Below, piece by piece: positions 37,133 through 45,131 of a stretch of 45,131 bases of DNA; within the stretch, counting starts at the first letter, position 1; each line of letters opens with the position of its first letter. The position numbers and the translations under genes were made by a program. The DNA is taken from positions 1 through 45,131 of the forward strand of contig NZ_MECK01000501.1 in assembly GCF_014596465.1 (NCBI RefSeq). The letters run 5' to 3'. The notes under the pieces were generated by a model, which saw only the letters and a program-made list of their open reading frames with translations, had not been told where the DNA came from and made no database searches. The stretch is from Streptomyces sp. CBMA123. GTDB lineage: Bacteria; Actinomycetota; Actinomycetes; Streptomycetales; Streptomycetaceae.

Positions 37133-37990
37133 ATGGCAGAACTCGGCACCACCCTCAACGGCCAACACCAGTCCACCCAGAGCCCGCACCAGCCCGGCCA
37201 GGGCGCGCACCAGTCCGCCCAGAGCCCGCACCAGCCCGGCCAGGGCGCGCACCACCACGTCCCCGCCCACCGCCCGGCGTCGGCCACCCGACTGCCGTCC
37301 GTGCTGATCGCCACCCGGCACGGCGAGTCCACCGCCAACGTCGAGTTCCAGCTGGCCGAGGCCGCCGGCTCGCTCAGCGTCCCGATCAGCTGCCGCGACG
37401 CCGACATCCCGCTGTCGCTGCGCGGCCAGCAGCAGGCCCGGGCGCTCGGCCGCTGGTGGGCCGCCCTGCCCGGCGCCGACCGCCCGCGCAGCGTCTGGTG
37501 CTCGCCGTACGTGCGCACCGCCGAGACCGCCCGGATCGCGCACGCCCAGGCCGCCGGGCTCGGCGCCGTGCCCGTCACCCTCGCCGTCCGGTACGACGAG
37601 CGGCTGCGCGACCGCGAACTCGGCGTCCTGGAGATGCTCCCCAAGGCCGCCATCGAGGCCAAGCACCCGGAGGAGGCGGCCCGGCGGCGCAAGATGGGCG
37701 AGCTGTACTACCGCCCGCCCGGCGGCGAGTCCTGGGCCGACGTCGCCCTGCGGGTGCGCAGCCTGCTGCGGGACGTGTGCGAGGAGGACGCCGGACGGCC
37801 CGCCCTGCTGGTCGCCCACGACTGCACGGTGCTGATGCTGCGCTACGCGCTGGACCGGCTCAGCGAACAGCAGCTCACCGCGCTCGGGCCGGTGCACAAC
37901 TGTTCCACCAGCCTGTGGCGGGCCCAGGACGGGCGGCTGCGGCCGGACGGCTGGAACGGCGTCGGGCACCTGGGCGGGACGGCGGACTGA
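37133..37990 (+). CDS. Histidine phosphatase family protein (285 aa)
   Basis: Phosphoglycerate-mutase-like phosphatase. The phosphohistidine motif is ATRHGESTANVEFQ (about residue 62), the second Arg region CSPYVRTAETARIAH, the Glu region DERLRDRELGVLEM, and the second catalytic His LLVAHDCTVLML. The first 50 residues are a low-complexity Gln/His/Gly tract encoded by two copies of a 42-bp repeat (37166-37207, 37208-37249), QSPHQPGQGAH in each, absent from typical family members. Substrate is unknown. Confidence 0.88.
   Translation: MAELGTTLNGQHQSTQSPHQPGQGAHQSAQSPHQPGQGAHHHVPAHRPASATRLPSVLIATRHGESTANVEFQLAEAAGSLSVPISCRDADIPLSLRGQQQARALGRWWAALPGADRPRSVWCSPYVRTAETARIAHAQAAGLGAVPVTLAVRYDERLRDRELGVLEMLPKAAIEAKHPEEAARRRKMGELYYRPPGGESWADVALRVRSLLRDVCEEDAGRPALLVAHDCTVLMLRYALDRLSEQQLTALGPVHNCSTSLWRAQDGRLRPDGWNGVGHLGGTAD
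37166..37249 (+). repeat. In-frame 42-bp tandem repeat, two copies
   Basis: Units 37166-37207 and 37208-37249 differ at about one base and encode 14 residues each, in the N-terminal tail of the histidine phosphatase. Confidence 0.9.
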
Positions 37991-38040
37991 CGGGACGTTC
38001 GCCGGCCGTCCCCACGGACGGGCCGGCCGGGTCGGCCGGG

Positions 38041-38152
38041 TCGGCTCGCGACCGCGTCGGCTTGCCACTGCATCAGCTCGCCGCTGCGTCGGCTCACCGC
38101 TGCGTCAGCTCGCCGCTGCGTCGGCTCACCGCTGCGTCAGCTCGCCGCCGGG
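38041..38152. repeat. 16-bp minisatellite, seven units
   Basis: Units start at 38041, 38057, 38073, 38089, 38105, 38121 and 38137, alternating TCGGCTCACCGCTGCG and TCAGCTCGCCGCTGCG in the inner copies; the outer ones are degenerate. The last unit contains the stop codon and final codons of the AraC-type gene. Confidence 0.95.
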
Positions 38153-39093
38153 TCGGCGAAGCAGCGCCGGTAGGCCAGCGGCGTGGTGCCCAGCCGACGG
38201 CCGAAGTGGTGCCGCAGCGCCGCCGCGTTGCCGAAGCCGCAGCGGGCGGCGATCGCGTCCACCGGTTCGGTGGTGGACTCCAGCAGCCGCTGGGCCAGCA
38301 GCACCCGCTGCCCCACCAGCCAGCGGTGCGGGGTGGTGCCGGTCTCCTGCTGGAAGCGCCGGGCGAAGGTGCGCGGCGACATGTGCGCCCGGGCGGCCAG
38401 CTGCTCGACGGTCGCCTCCTGGTCCGGGTGGTGGCGCATCCAGTCCAGCAGCGGGGCCAGCGAGTCGCCGCCGCCCTCCGGCAGCGGACGGTTCACGAAC
38501 TGCGCCTGCCCGCCCTCCCGGTGCGGCGCCACCACCATCCGGCGGGCGATCCCCCGGGCCACCTCCGCCCCCTGCAGCTTGCGCACCAGGTGCAGACAGG
38601 CGTCGATGCCGGCCGCCGTACCGGCCGAGGTGATCACCGGGTCGTCGTCCACGTACAGCACGTCCGGCTCCACCACCGTCCCCGGGAAGCGCCCGGCCAG
38701 CTCTTCGCTGTGCCGCCAGTGGGTGGCGGACCGGCGGCCGTCCAGCAGTCCGGCCGCGCCCAGCACGAAGGCACCGCTGCAGATGGACAGCACCCGGCCG
38801 CCGTCCGCCACCACCCCGCGCAGCGCCTCCAGCAGCGGCTCCGGGTACTGCTCGCGGATCCCGGAGGCGGTGACCACCGCCAGGTCCGCCCCGGCGAGGC
38901 GCTCCGGGCCGTACGGGACGTCCACCGTGAAGCCGGAGTGGGTCGCGTGCGGTCCGGAGCGGGCCCCGGCCAGCGCGAAGTCGTACCCGGGCAGGCCGTC
39001 GGCGGTGCGGTCCAGGCCGAAGACCTCGCAGGCCACCCCCAGTTCGAACGGATGGACCTCCTCCAGCACCACCGTGACCACGTTCTTCAGCAT
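38137..39093 (-). CDS. GlxA-type AraC-family regulator with DJ-1/PfpI domain (318 aa)
   Basis: The N-terminal DJ-1/PfpI-like domain (VVTVVLEEVHPFELGVACEV, GRVLSICSGAFVLGAAGLLD with the nucleophile-elbow Cys) is followed by two AraC helix-turn-helix motifs: ATVEQLAARAHMSPRTFARR and DAIAARCGFGNAAALRHHFG. ATG 39093 (MLKNVVTVV) matches where the domain begins; the frame extends to 39234 without a better start or ribosome site. Such regulators often control amidase, aldehyde or quaternary-amine genes; no target is evident. The 3' end merges into the minisatellite. Confidence 0.88.
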   Translation of the reverse strand: MLKNVVTVVLEEVHPFELGVACEVFGLDRTADGLPGYDFALAGARSGPHATHSGFTVDVPYGPERLAGADLAVVTASGIREQYPEPLLEALRGVVADGGRVLSICSGAFVLGAAGLLDGRRSATHWRHSEELAGRFPGTVVEPDVLYVDDDPVITSAGTAAGIDACLHLVRKLQGAEVARGIARRMVVAPHREGGQAQFVNRPLPEGGGDSLAPLLDWMRHHPDQEATVEQLAARAHMSPRTFARRFQQETGTTPHRWLVGQRVLLAQRLLESTTEPVDAIAARCGFGNAAALRHHFGRRLGTTPLAYRRCFADPAAS

Positions 39094-39212
39094 GCCGACC
39101 AGGATGCCCCGGCGGGCCGGGCGCCGGGAAGGGCCCGGCTGGCAGGATTTCGAGGCAACGCGGCGTTCCTGCCACTCGTGGCCACCGGCACCCCCCGGCC
39201 ACAGTGGTGGCC

Positions 39213-39695
39213 ATGGAACCCGGCACCCTCGCAAGCGCGCTCGCCCTGACCGGCGTCGTCGGCGGCTTCGGCCTGCTCGGCACCCTCATCGGCCGCGAAC
39301 TCTCCCGCGGTCCCGCCGCCGGCCGCGACAACTACCACCGCCCCGGCGGCTACCCCGCCGACCCGCACCGCGCCGACCGGCTGTACGGCACCCTGCCGGC
39401 CGCCTCGCTGCGCCCGTCCGCCGACCCGGCCACCCTCCCGGTCCGCTCGACCCCCCAGATCACCACCCAGCACGGCTCCGGCACACTGGCCCGATGGACT
39501 ACCTCATCCGCCACGCCCTCCCCCGCGACCTCGAAGACGCCGGCCGGATCACCGTCGACGCCTTCGTCGGCGACGGCTACACCCGGCCCACGAGCAGCTA
39601 CGTCGAGCTGCTGCGCGACGCCGAGCGCCGCTCCCGGGAGGCCGAACTCCTGGTCGCGGTCGACCCGGCGGGCGAACAGGTCCTCGGCTGCGTGA
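39213..39695 (+). CDS. Doubtful small membrane protein frame overlapping the GNAT gene
   Basis: ATG 39213 opens MEPGTLASALALTGVVGGFG and a hydrophobic N-terminal helix, then a Pro/Arg/Asp-rich soluble part with strong G/C at third positions up to about 39494. The frame then continues 200 bp antiparallel in sense to nothing but out of phase with the GNAT gene. Either a true short gene whose 3' half overlaps, or chance. There is no clear ribosome site. Confidence 0.25.
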   Translation: MEPGTLASALALTGVVGGFGLLGTLIGRELSRGPAAGRDNYHRPGGYPADPHRADRLYGTLPAASLRPSADPATLPVRSTPQITTQHGSGTLARWTTSSATPSPATSKTPAGSPSTPSSATATPGPRAATSSCCATPSAAPGRPNSWSRSTRRANRSSAA

Positions 39696-39988
39696 CCTTC
39701 GCCGTCGGCGGCACCGAGTGGGCCGACATCGCGACCCCGCGGGAGGGCGAGATCCGGATGCTCGCCACCGCTGCCGCCTCCCGCGGCCGCGGCGTCGGCG
39801 AGGCCCTGGTCCGCGCCTCCGTCGCCCGCACCCGCGAACTCGGCCTGGCCGGCATGGCGTTCTCCACCCGCCCCGAGATGACCGCCGCCCACCGCGTCTA
39901 CGAGCGGGTCGGCTTCCGCCGCACCCCGGAACGCGACTGGGCGCCCTACCCGGGGATGGACCTGATGGTCTACACCATGGCGTTCTGA
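39494..39988 (+). CDS. GNAT family N-acetyltransferase (164 aa)
   Basis: Standard GNAT fold: YLIRHALPRDLEDAGRITVD, the acetyl-CoA-binding strand-loop IRMLATAAASRGRGVGEALV, and the C-terminal AHRVYERVGFRRTPERDW. ATG 39494 starts the conserved beta-1 strand; a CACACT -10-like element lies six bases upstream, so it may be leaderless. The substrate is unknown. Confidence 0.88.
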   Translation: MDYLIRHALPRDLEDAGRITVDAFVGDGYTRPTSSYVELLRDAERRSREAELLVAVDPAGEQVLGCVTFAVGGTEWADIATPREGEIRMLATAAASRGRGVGEALVRASVARTRELGLAGMAFSTRPEMTAAHRVYERVGFRRTPERDWAPYPGMDLMVYTMAF

Positions 39989-40058
39989 CACCCCGGCGCC
40001 GGCTCGCCGGTCATCCCCGTCCCCGGTGACCGGCAGACGATCAACAGGCGTCTTTTGA

Positions 40059-40084
40059 TATAAACCACAGATCAAGACATGTCT
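40059..40084 (+). promoter_or_regulatory. AT-rich promoter region and AGACATGTCT palindrome before acyltransferase gene
   Basis: TATAAA (40059-40064) is a good -10 but no clear -35 is seen. The palindrome AGACATGTCT (40075-40084) is at the expected transcript start. This is the most AT-rich patch in the area. Confidence 0.4.
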
Positions 40085-40126
40085 TTGACACGTCGCGACA
40101 GTCGATCGACCGGGGGGACGCACCAC

Positions 40127-42295
40127 ATGGACGACGGGCCCAGCCTCGGCGTGCCCGGAAGCGGCCCCACGCTTCAGGACATGCGCGAAGCACGGGGCAC
40201 AGCGGCCCCGACCACCAGCCGCTACGCGATCCCCGCGCCGGTCCCCGCGCCGCGCGGCCCCCTGCCGCCCTCGGTCCGCTTCACAGCGGTCGACGGGCTG
40301 CGCGGCCTCGCCATCGCCTCCGTGCTGCTCTACCACACCGACTGGTTCCAGAACGGCCTGTTCGGTGTGGACGTCTTCTTCGTGCTCTCAGGCTTCCTGG
40401 TCAGCCTGGTGCTGATCCGCGAGCTGGATCGCACCGACGGCATCCGGCTCGGCGTCTTCTACCGCCGCCGCGCCAAGCGGCTGCTGCCCGGCCTGCTCGC
40501 CACCATCATCCTGGTCGTCGGACTGTCCGCCCTGGTCAGCCCGCTACGGGACGTCAAGGACCTGCGCCCGCAGGCACTCGCCGCGCTCGCCCAGGTCGCC
40601 AACTGGGCCCAGCTGTCGCGCGGCGACGCCTACTGGCAGCACTTCGCGTCGATCGACCCGCTGGCCGCCATGTGGTCGCTCAGCATCACCGAGCAGTTCT
40701 ACGCGGTCTGGCCGGTGCTGCTGCTCGTGGTCTTCGGCCTGTGCCGCCGCTCGCTGCGCGCGACCGGCATCGCCACCGCCGTCCTGTTCGCGGCCGCCGC
40801 GGCGGTCGCCCCGCTGATGTGGAACGGCGGCAACAGCGACCGCCTCTACCTCGGCACCGAGACCCGCGCCGTCGGCTTCGCAGCCGGCGCCACCGCCGCC
40901 TTCGGGGTCTACCTGTGGCTGCGCGGCAAGGCCCGCGCCACCACCGACGGCTCCCGTTCGACCCGGCGCGGTGGCGTCGCGCTGCCCACCCTGGTCGGCA
41001 CCGCGGCCCTCGGCGGCCTGGTCTGGGCCAGCCTGTCCGTCGGCACCTACCACGACCCCTGGCTCTACCAGGGCGGACTGGCCGTGGTCGCGGCGCTCGC
41101 CGCCGTACTGACCGCCTCGCTCTGCCACGACCGCGGCCCCCTGGTGTGGCTGCTGTCACTGCCCCCGCTGCGGCTCACCGGCACCATCTCGTACAGCCTC
41201 TACCTGCTCCACCTGCCGGTGTACTGGCTGCTGCAGCACTACGTCGACGACATCTCGCCGCAGAAGCTGCTGCTGATCGGGGGACCGGTCTCCTGGGTGC
41301 TGGCCTGGCTGCTGCACACCGCCACCGAGAAGCTGCGGGTGCTGCGCTGGCGGGCCTTCCCGGCCGTCCCGCTGCTGGCCGTCACCACCGCGGTGGCCAC
41401 CGCCGGAGCCTGGTACCTGCCCGCCTGGGTCACCCACGACATGCGGTCCGGTCCGGACGGCAAGCCGATGGTCCTGGTACTCGGCGACTCCTTCGCCCAG
41501 GACCTCGCCACCGGCCTCTACCGGCACGGCGACCGCTACCGGGTGGTCGACGGCGGCATCAGCGGCTGCGGGGTGTTCGACCCGGACAAGGTGCGCACCA
41601 CCTCCCAGGTGGAGTTCGACACCGAGACGGACTGCCGGGACCGGGCCGCCGCGTGGGACCGGCAGCTCGCCTCCGCCGCCCCGAAGGCCGTCCTGGTCCA
41701 CCTCGGCTGGGACGCCGCCGAGCAGCACCTGGACGGCACCTGGCTCAACCCCTGCGACGACGACTACCGCACCCGGTACCGCACCCAGCTCGCCCAGGCC
41801 GTGGACCAGATCCACCGGCGGGCGCCCGGCGCCCAGGTGCTGCTGATGAACGAGCGCGTCGAGAACGGCGCCATCAGCAAGGCCTGGGGCACCTGCTACG
41901 ACCAGCAGATCTCCGACTACGTGAAGTCCGCCGGCGGCACCGTCCGGCTGGTCGACCTGGACGGCTTCTACTGCCCGTACGACACCTGCGTGTGGAAGGA
42001 CAAGGACGGCCACTGGGTCACCCCCGCCAACGACGGGGTGCACCTCACGCCGGCCGGCATGCGGTTCGTGACGCCGTGGCTGGAGAAGCAGATCGCGGAC
42101 GCGCTGGCCGGGGTGCAGCCGGACCCCCCGGCCGCCCCGGCGCCGACGGCGTCCCCCACCGCCACTCCGGCCCCGACGCCCACGCCGACCCCCACACCGA
42201 CCCCGACTCCGACGCCGACTGCCAGCAAGCCCGGAGCCCACCCGAGCACCACCAGGCCGGCCCACAGCCCGACCAGCAGGGCGACGGCCGGCTAG
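40127..42295 (+). CDS. OatA-like acyltransferase-3/SGNH bifunctional O-acetyltransferase (722 aa)
   Basis: Membrane O-acetyltransferase. Residues about 45-400 are an acyltransferase-3 domain with around ten helices: FTAVDGLRGLAIASVLLYHT with the catalytic His, FGVDVFFVLSGFLVSLVLIR, FYRRRAKRLLPGLL, and SYSLYLLHLPVYWLL. An extracellular SGNH domain follows: LVLGDSFAQDLATGLYRHGD with nucleophile Ser and DGVHLTPAGMRF with the Asp-x-x-His pair. A tail of about 16 Pro-Thr dipeptides (42160-42225) likely spans the wall. ATG 40127 has a GGGGGGAC site upstream; ATG 40079 sits almost on the transcript start. It acetylates a wall or surface polymer; convergent with the glycan genes at 42332-44993. Confidence 0.9.
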   Translation: MDDGPSLGVPGSGPTLQDMREARGTAAPTTSRYAIPAPVPAPRGPLPPSVRFTAVDGLRGLAIASVLLYHTDWFQNGLFGVDVFFVLSGFLVSLVLIRELDRTDGIRLGVFYRRRAKRLLPGLLATIILVVGLSALVSPLRDVKDLRPQALAALAQVANWAQLSRGDAYWQHFASIDPLAAMWSLSITEQFYAVWPVLLLVVFGLCRRSLRATGIATAVLFAAAAAVAPLMWNGGNSDRLYLGTETRAVGFAAGATAAFGVYLWLRGKARATTDGSRSTRRGGVALPTLVGTAALGGLVWASLSVGTYHDPWLYQGGLAVVAALAAVLTASLCHDRGPLVWLLSLPPLRLTGTISYSLYLLHLPVYWLLQHYVDDISPQKLLLIGGPVSWVLAWLLHTATEKLRVLRWRAFPAVPLLAVTTAVATAGAWYLPAWVTHDMRSGPDGKPMVLVLGDSFAQDLATGLYRHGDRYRVVDGGISGCGVFDPDKVRTTSQVEFDTETDCRDRAAAWDRQLASAAPKAVLVHLGWDAAEQHLDGTWLNPCDDDYRTRYRTQLAQAVDQIHRRAPGAQVLLMNERVENGAISKAWGTCYDQQISDYVKSAGGTVRLVDLDGFYCPYDTCVWKDKDGHWVTPANDGVHLTPAGMRFVTPWLEKQIADALAGVQPDPPAAPAPTASPTATPAPTPTPTPTPTPTPTPTASKPGAHPSTTRPAHSPTSRATAG

Positions 42296-42331
42296 GGCCC
42301 GGCCCGGCAGTGACCGGCGGCCGGACAGGGC

Positions 42332-43525
42332 TTACGCGGGCGGGAGTTCGTAGGTCTGCGCGAAGCAGTCGCGGATCGCCTTCTCGGAGCCCGCGCGCCC
42401 CGCGTAGTCCATCCGCGGGGTGTCCGGGGTGATCGGCAGGGTCGGGTCGATGCCGAAGTACAGCGACCAGAAGTACACCCCGCTCAGCTTGCGCTGCTGC
42501 GCCACCTGGCAGACCGCGGTGAACCAGCTGGCCTGGACGGCCTCGTTCACCTCGGTCTTCTTGTAGTACTCACCGGGCGTCTTGTACGCGCCCTTCTGCG
42601 CCGGGATGCCCACCTCGGTGAGCTTGGTGGTGGGCTGCGCGCCCTTGCCGCGCTTGTCGAGCCAGGCGTTCCAACTGGCCTCCAGCTCGGCGATCGAGGC
42701 GTCGTCGGCGGCGTTCTTGGCCGGCGGGTAGGCGTCCACACCCGTGACGTCGGCCGGCACCGCGACCGGCGCCTGGGACCAGTTGTCGAAGTTCGCGTCG
42801 TACGCCAGCTCGCCGTGGAAGGTCTTGCGCGCCTGCTCGATCAGCCCCGGCCAGTGCGGGTCGCCCTCCAGCGAGTTGAACTCCGTACCGATGGTGAACT
42901 CGGCCGCGCTGTGGTCCTGGGCGGTCTTCAGGTACGGCTCCAGGAAGGCGGCGTAGCTGGCGAACCAGGCGTCCCGGTCGGTCGGGGCGATGTTGCCGCG
43001 CCACTTGAGGGTGTTGAGGTAGTCGAACACCTCCTCGTCCATGATCGGACGCACGGTGGTGCGCAGTCCGGCCCGGTGCGCGGCGTCCAGCAGCATGGCG
43101 AGCCGCTCCGGGGTGGGCGAGGTCGGCCGGGCGGCGACGGCGTTCGACTTGGAACCCGTCGTGTAGTAAGGGAAGGTCACCGACAGGGAGTTGGCGTTCA
43201 GGCCGACCACGTACTTGACGATGCGGTCGGCCTTGCCCTGGACGAAGTTGTCCGGGTCCGCCGGGTCGTCCAGCCAGTACACCTGCACGCCCCACTCGGG
43301 GCTTCCCTTGGTCCACGGGCGGGCCACCTTGGGGCCGGTGTCCGCGACCGGCGGCGCGTCCTTGCCGAAGCCCCAGACCCGGCCCTGCTCGGTGGGGGCG
43401 GCGAAGTGGACGGTGGTGGGGCGCTGGTGGTCGAACCGGATCGGGTGGTCGCCCCACACCACGGGGACGGCGACGGCTATGGCGACGACGACGGTCGGCA
43501 GGATGAAGATGGCTGGGCGCTTCAA
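42332..43525 (-). CDS. Membrane-anchored GH113-like glycoside hydrolase (397 aa)
   Basis: An N-terminal signal-anchor (PAIFILPTVVVAIAVAVPVV) puts a (beta/alpha)8 domain outside the cell. Strand-end motifs fit clan GH-A, closest in memory to GH113 beta-mannanases: WGVQVYWLDDPADPDNF, LRTTVRPIMDEE, the likely acid/base Glu in FTIGTEFNSLEGDPHW, DVTGVDAYPP, and the likely nucleophile Glu in TKLTEVGIPAQKG. TTG start at 43525, with GGAAG nine bases upstream. It is 16 bp after the glycosyltransferase gene on the same strand, thus one operon. It may trim or release the polymer made by that enzyme. Confidence 0.75.
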   Translation of the reverse strand: MKRPAIFILPTVVVAIAVAVPVVWGDHPIRFDHQRPTTVHFAAPTEQGRVWGFGKDAPPVADTGPKVARPWTKGSPEWGVQVYWLDDPADPDNFVQGKADRIVKYVVGLNANSLSVTFPYYTTGSKSNAVAARPTSPTPERLAMLLDAAHRAGLRTTVRPIMDEEVFDYLNTLKWRGNIAPTDRDAWFASYAAFLEPYLKTAQDHSAAEFTIGTEFNSLEGDPHWPGLIEQARKTFHGELAYDANFDNWSQAPVAVPADVTGVDAYPPAKNAADDASIAELEASWNAWLDKRGKGAQPTTKLTEVGIPAQKGAYKTPGEYYKKTEVNEAVQASWFTAVCQVAQQRKLSGVYFWSLYFGIDPTLPITPDTPRMDYAGRAGSEKAIRDCFAQTYELPPA

Positions 43526-43541
43526 CGGTCGTGACTTCCGA

Positions 43542-44993
43542 TCAGGCCGGCTTGGCGATGACGACGAACTTGTTCTCCTCGCGCTTGAGGAACTTGATCA
43601 GCCCCCGCAGCCCGCCCCAGCCCTCCAGGAAGGAGAACACCGGGATGCAGGCCACCACGACGATCGGCTCCCACCACTTGCGCCGGTGGTTGGCCGAGGC
43701 GACCACGTTCAGCCGCAGCCCCTCCCAGTAGGTCCAGATCACGTAGGCGAAGTTGATCGCCCACAGCAGCACCACGGACTGGGTGACCGGTGAGGTGTTC
43801 CACGTGCCGGTGAACCAGGCGACCATCAGCACCAGGCCGACGTGCTGCAGCGGGCCGAGCACCCAGCTGACCATGCCCATCCCGATGAACAGCCGGTACC
43901 GCAGCGGGATGGTCTTGTTGAAGCAGAGCGCGACCAGGCCCCAGGCCCAGCGCTCGCGCTGCTTGAGGAAGTCCTTGACACCGGCCGGCGAGGCGCCGTA
44001 GCAGCGGCCGTTGAACCAGTCGCTGCGGCCCGGGTAGCGCTGACAGAAGTTCAGCGCCATCTGGGCGTCCTCGACGATGGTCTTCGGCCCGAAGTCCCAG
44101 CCGATGGTGGCCTCCACCGAGGAGCGCACGATCAGCAGTTCGCCGTGGACGCCGGCGATCGGGGTGCCGGTGCCGGTCATCGCGCGGAAGCGGGCGATGT
44201 CGTCGGCCGGGCGGATCGCGTCGGCGAGCCAGGTGAAGGTGGAGACGGCGTTCTCCCGCGGGTACGTCAGGATGCCCTGCGCCATGTGCTTGGCGTCGTC
44301 CCCGGCCCGGCGCTGCCGGTTGACGAACTGGGCGACGGCGGCGGCGGTGTCCGGCCCGACGCCGGTGTCGTCGTCCATGTGCAGCACCCAGACGTCGTCC
44401 TGCGCCTCGCCCTCCTCGATCCGCAGCTCGTGCGAGTAGTGGTTGGCGCGGGCCTTGAACTTGGTGCCGTTGGCCGTCTGGTACGCCTTCGGCACGGTCA
44501 CCACCCTGATCAGCGGGTGGCGTTCGGCCAGCTCGTCGATCTTCTCGGCGGCGGCGCAGCCCTCCTCGGTGAGGATGTCCACCCGCATCCAGGGGAAGTA
44601 CGACGGCAGGTGCTCGACGTACGAGAGCACCGAGCGCTCCAGCGCCGGGTAGGTGTCATGCCGGCCGATGGTCGGCACCAGCACGATCAGGAAGTCGTCC
44701 TCGACCGGCGCCGGCGGGGTCATCCGGCCCACCTGGCGCAGCCGTCGGCGGACCATCAGCACCCCCTGGAAGCCGATCAGCACACCGAACACCGGCATGC
44801 CCCACAGGATGGTGATCGCCCAGCCGAGCGGGGTCGGGTTGGGCACGTACGCCCAGATCGAGAAGGTGAAGATGATCGCGAAGGCGATGTAGAACGGCAG
44901 CACCCGGGGCTTCCACGACATCTGTCGCTCGGCGAGCCGGGCGGCCTCGCGGGAGGTGGTGAGCACCGTCCGCGCGGGGGCTGTCGCTGTCAT
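43542..44993 (-). CDS. Egghead-like family 2 membrane glycosyltransferase (483 aa)
   Basis: Two N-terminal helices (LPFYIAFAIIFTFSIWAYVP, WAITILWGMPVFGVLIGFQG), a cytosolic GT-A domain, and three or four C-terminal helices. Catalytic signatures: DDVWVLHMDDDTGVGPDTA, IAGVHGELLIVRSSVE, IVEDAQMALNFCQRYPG and QRERWAWG, the latter the Q-x-x-R-W motif of processive synthases. The layout resembles Egghead (beta-1,4-mannosyltransferase) more than cellulose synthase. ATG 44993 follows GAGGAACGAG. The sugar used is not certain. Confidence 0.85.
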   Translation of the reverse strand: MTATAPARTVLTTSREAARLAERQMSWKPRVLPFYIAFAIIFTFSIWAYVPNPTPLGWAITILWGMPVFGVLIGFQGVLMVRRRLRQVGRMTPPAPVEDDFLIVLVPTIGRHDTYPALERSVLSYVEHLPSYFPWMRVDILTEEGCAAAEKIDELAERHPLIRVVTVPKAYQTANGTKFKARANHYSHELRIEEGEAQDDVWVLHMDDDTGVGPDTAAAVAQFVNRQRRAGDDAKHMAQGILTYPRENAVSTFTWLADAIRPADDIARFRAMTGTGTPIAGVHGELLIVRSSVEATIGWDFGPKTIVEDAQMALNFCQRYPGRSDWFNGRCYGASPAGVKDFLKQRERWAWGLVALCFNKTIPLRYRLFIGMGMVSWVLGPLQHVGLVLMVAWFTGTWNTSPVTQSVVLLWAINFAYVIWTYWEGLRLNVVASANHRRKWWEPIVVVACIPVFSFLEGWGGLRGLIKFLKREENKFVVIAKPA

Positions 44994-45059
44994 GGCGGGA
45001 CTCGTTCCTCGTCTGGTCTCGGTCCGGCCCCGGGCGGGGCACGGGTGGTCGGTGGGCGG

Positions 45060-45131
45060 TCAGGCCTGCGGCGGCCGGTTCGCCGGCGGGGCGTCGGCGG
45101 GCGGCGGCACGACCGGGCCGGGGGCCACCGG
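45060..45131 (-). CDS. 3' end of a Pro/Ala-rich protein (partial, 23 residues)
   Basis: The last codons before a TGA at 45060-45062 read PVAPGPVVPPPADAPP then ANRPPQA. It lies 66 bp upstream of the glycosyltransferase gene on the same strand and may belong to its operon. Too short to identify. Confidence 0.45.
   Translation of the reverse strand, partial: PVAPGPVVPPPADAPPANRPPQA

Noticed and set aside
38041..38152. CRISPR-like array
   Set aside because: 16-bp units abut with no spacers; it is a simple minisatellite and no cas gene is nearby.
42160..42225. DNA tandem repeat CCGACN
   Set aside because: It encodes the Pro-Thr wall-spanning tail of the acyltransferase and keeps its frame, so it is protein-level low complexity.

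Overview
The window is high-GC (roughly 70 percent or more), almost gap-free actinobacterial DNA with strong G/C bias at third codon positions, many GTG starts and several leaderless-type promoters. Gene content (DasR/DasABC, WblE, SodN/SodX, a sigma-B/F-like factor with its anti-sigma protein, a 6C-type small RNA) points to the Streptomycetaceae, Streptomyces or Kitasatospora. From memory, the order kgd - malic enzyme - glutamate ABC - sodX/sodN - sigH - wblE - sensor kinase - das follows one chromosomal arm region of S. coelicolor, so most of this is core chromosome.

Layout: 1-202 is a suspect left edge, a foreign-looking coding fragment followed by 72 consecutive C. 204-3647 is the bulk of kgd (2-oxoglutarate decarboxylase/dehydrogenase). 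3775-6158 holds DUF6104 and a DUF4097/PadR pair behind a palindromic operator. 6219-8578 (minus) holds a quinone-oxidoreductase-like protein and malic enzyme. 9164-13286 holds two amino-acid-binding lipoproteins plus one permease and one ATPase. 13399-14998 holds a CGNR regulator, sodX (minus) and sodN. 15082-18221 is a cobalamin-riboswitch-controlled ABC uptake operon with an iron-box-like sequence in its promoter. 18312-22414 holds a SnoaL-like protein, a GNAT, the anti-sigma/sigma pair, a small membrane protein and a lipid kinase. 22784-25038 holds wblE, a 6C small RNA and a PdtaS-like sensor kinase.

25039-34734 is the aminosugar regulon: dasR (plus) faces dasABC and the GH3 hexosaminidase dasD (minus), followed by a second, orphan DasA-like binding protein and a SIS-domain aminosugar-phosphate protein. 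DasR-type boxes occupy the same place in the core promoters of dasA and the orphan binding protein. A third box with the same geometry, at 25139-25168, drives no recognisable gene: it faces about 300 noncoding bases that end at a strong hairpin. I think this candidate DasR-controlled transcript is one of the two most interesting items here.

35074-39988 holds a DUF3311/SSS symporter pair, a histidine phosphatase, a GlxA-type AraC regulator whose stop codon lies in a 16-bp minisatellite, and a GNAT. 40127-45131 holds an OatA-like acyltransferase convergent with a GH113-like hydrolase and an Egghead-like GT2 synthase. Together they look like an uncharacterised locus for making, trimming and acetylating a surface beta-glycan, the second item worth following up. 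A dispersed 110-130 bp repeat occurs just 3' of malic enzyme and, in tandem, just 3' of the SIS gene.
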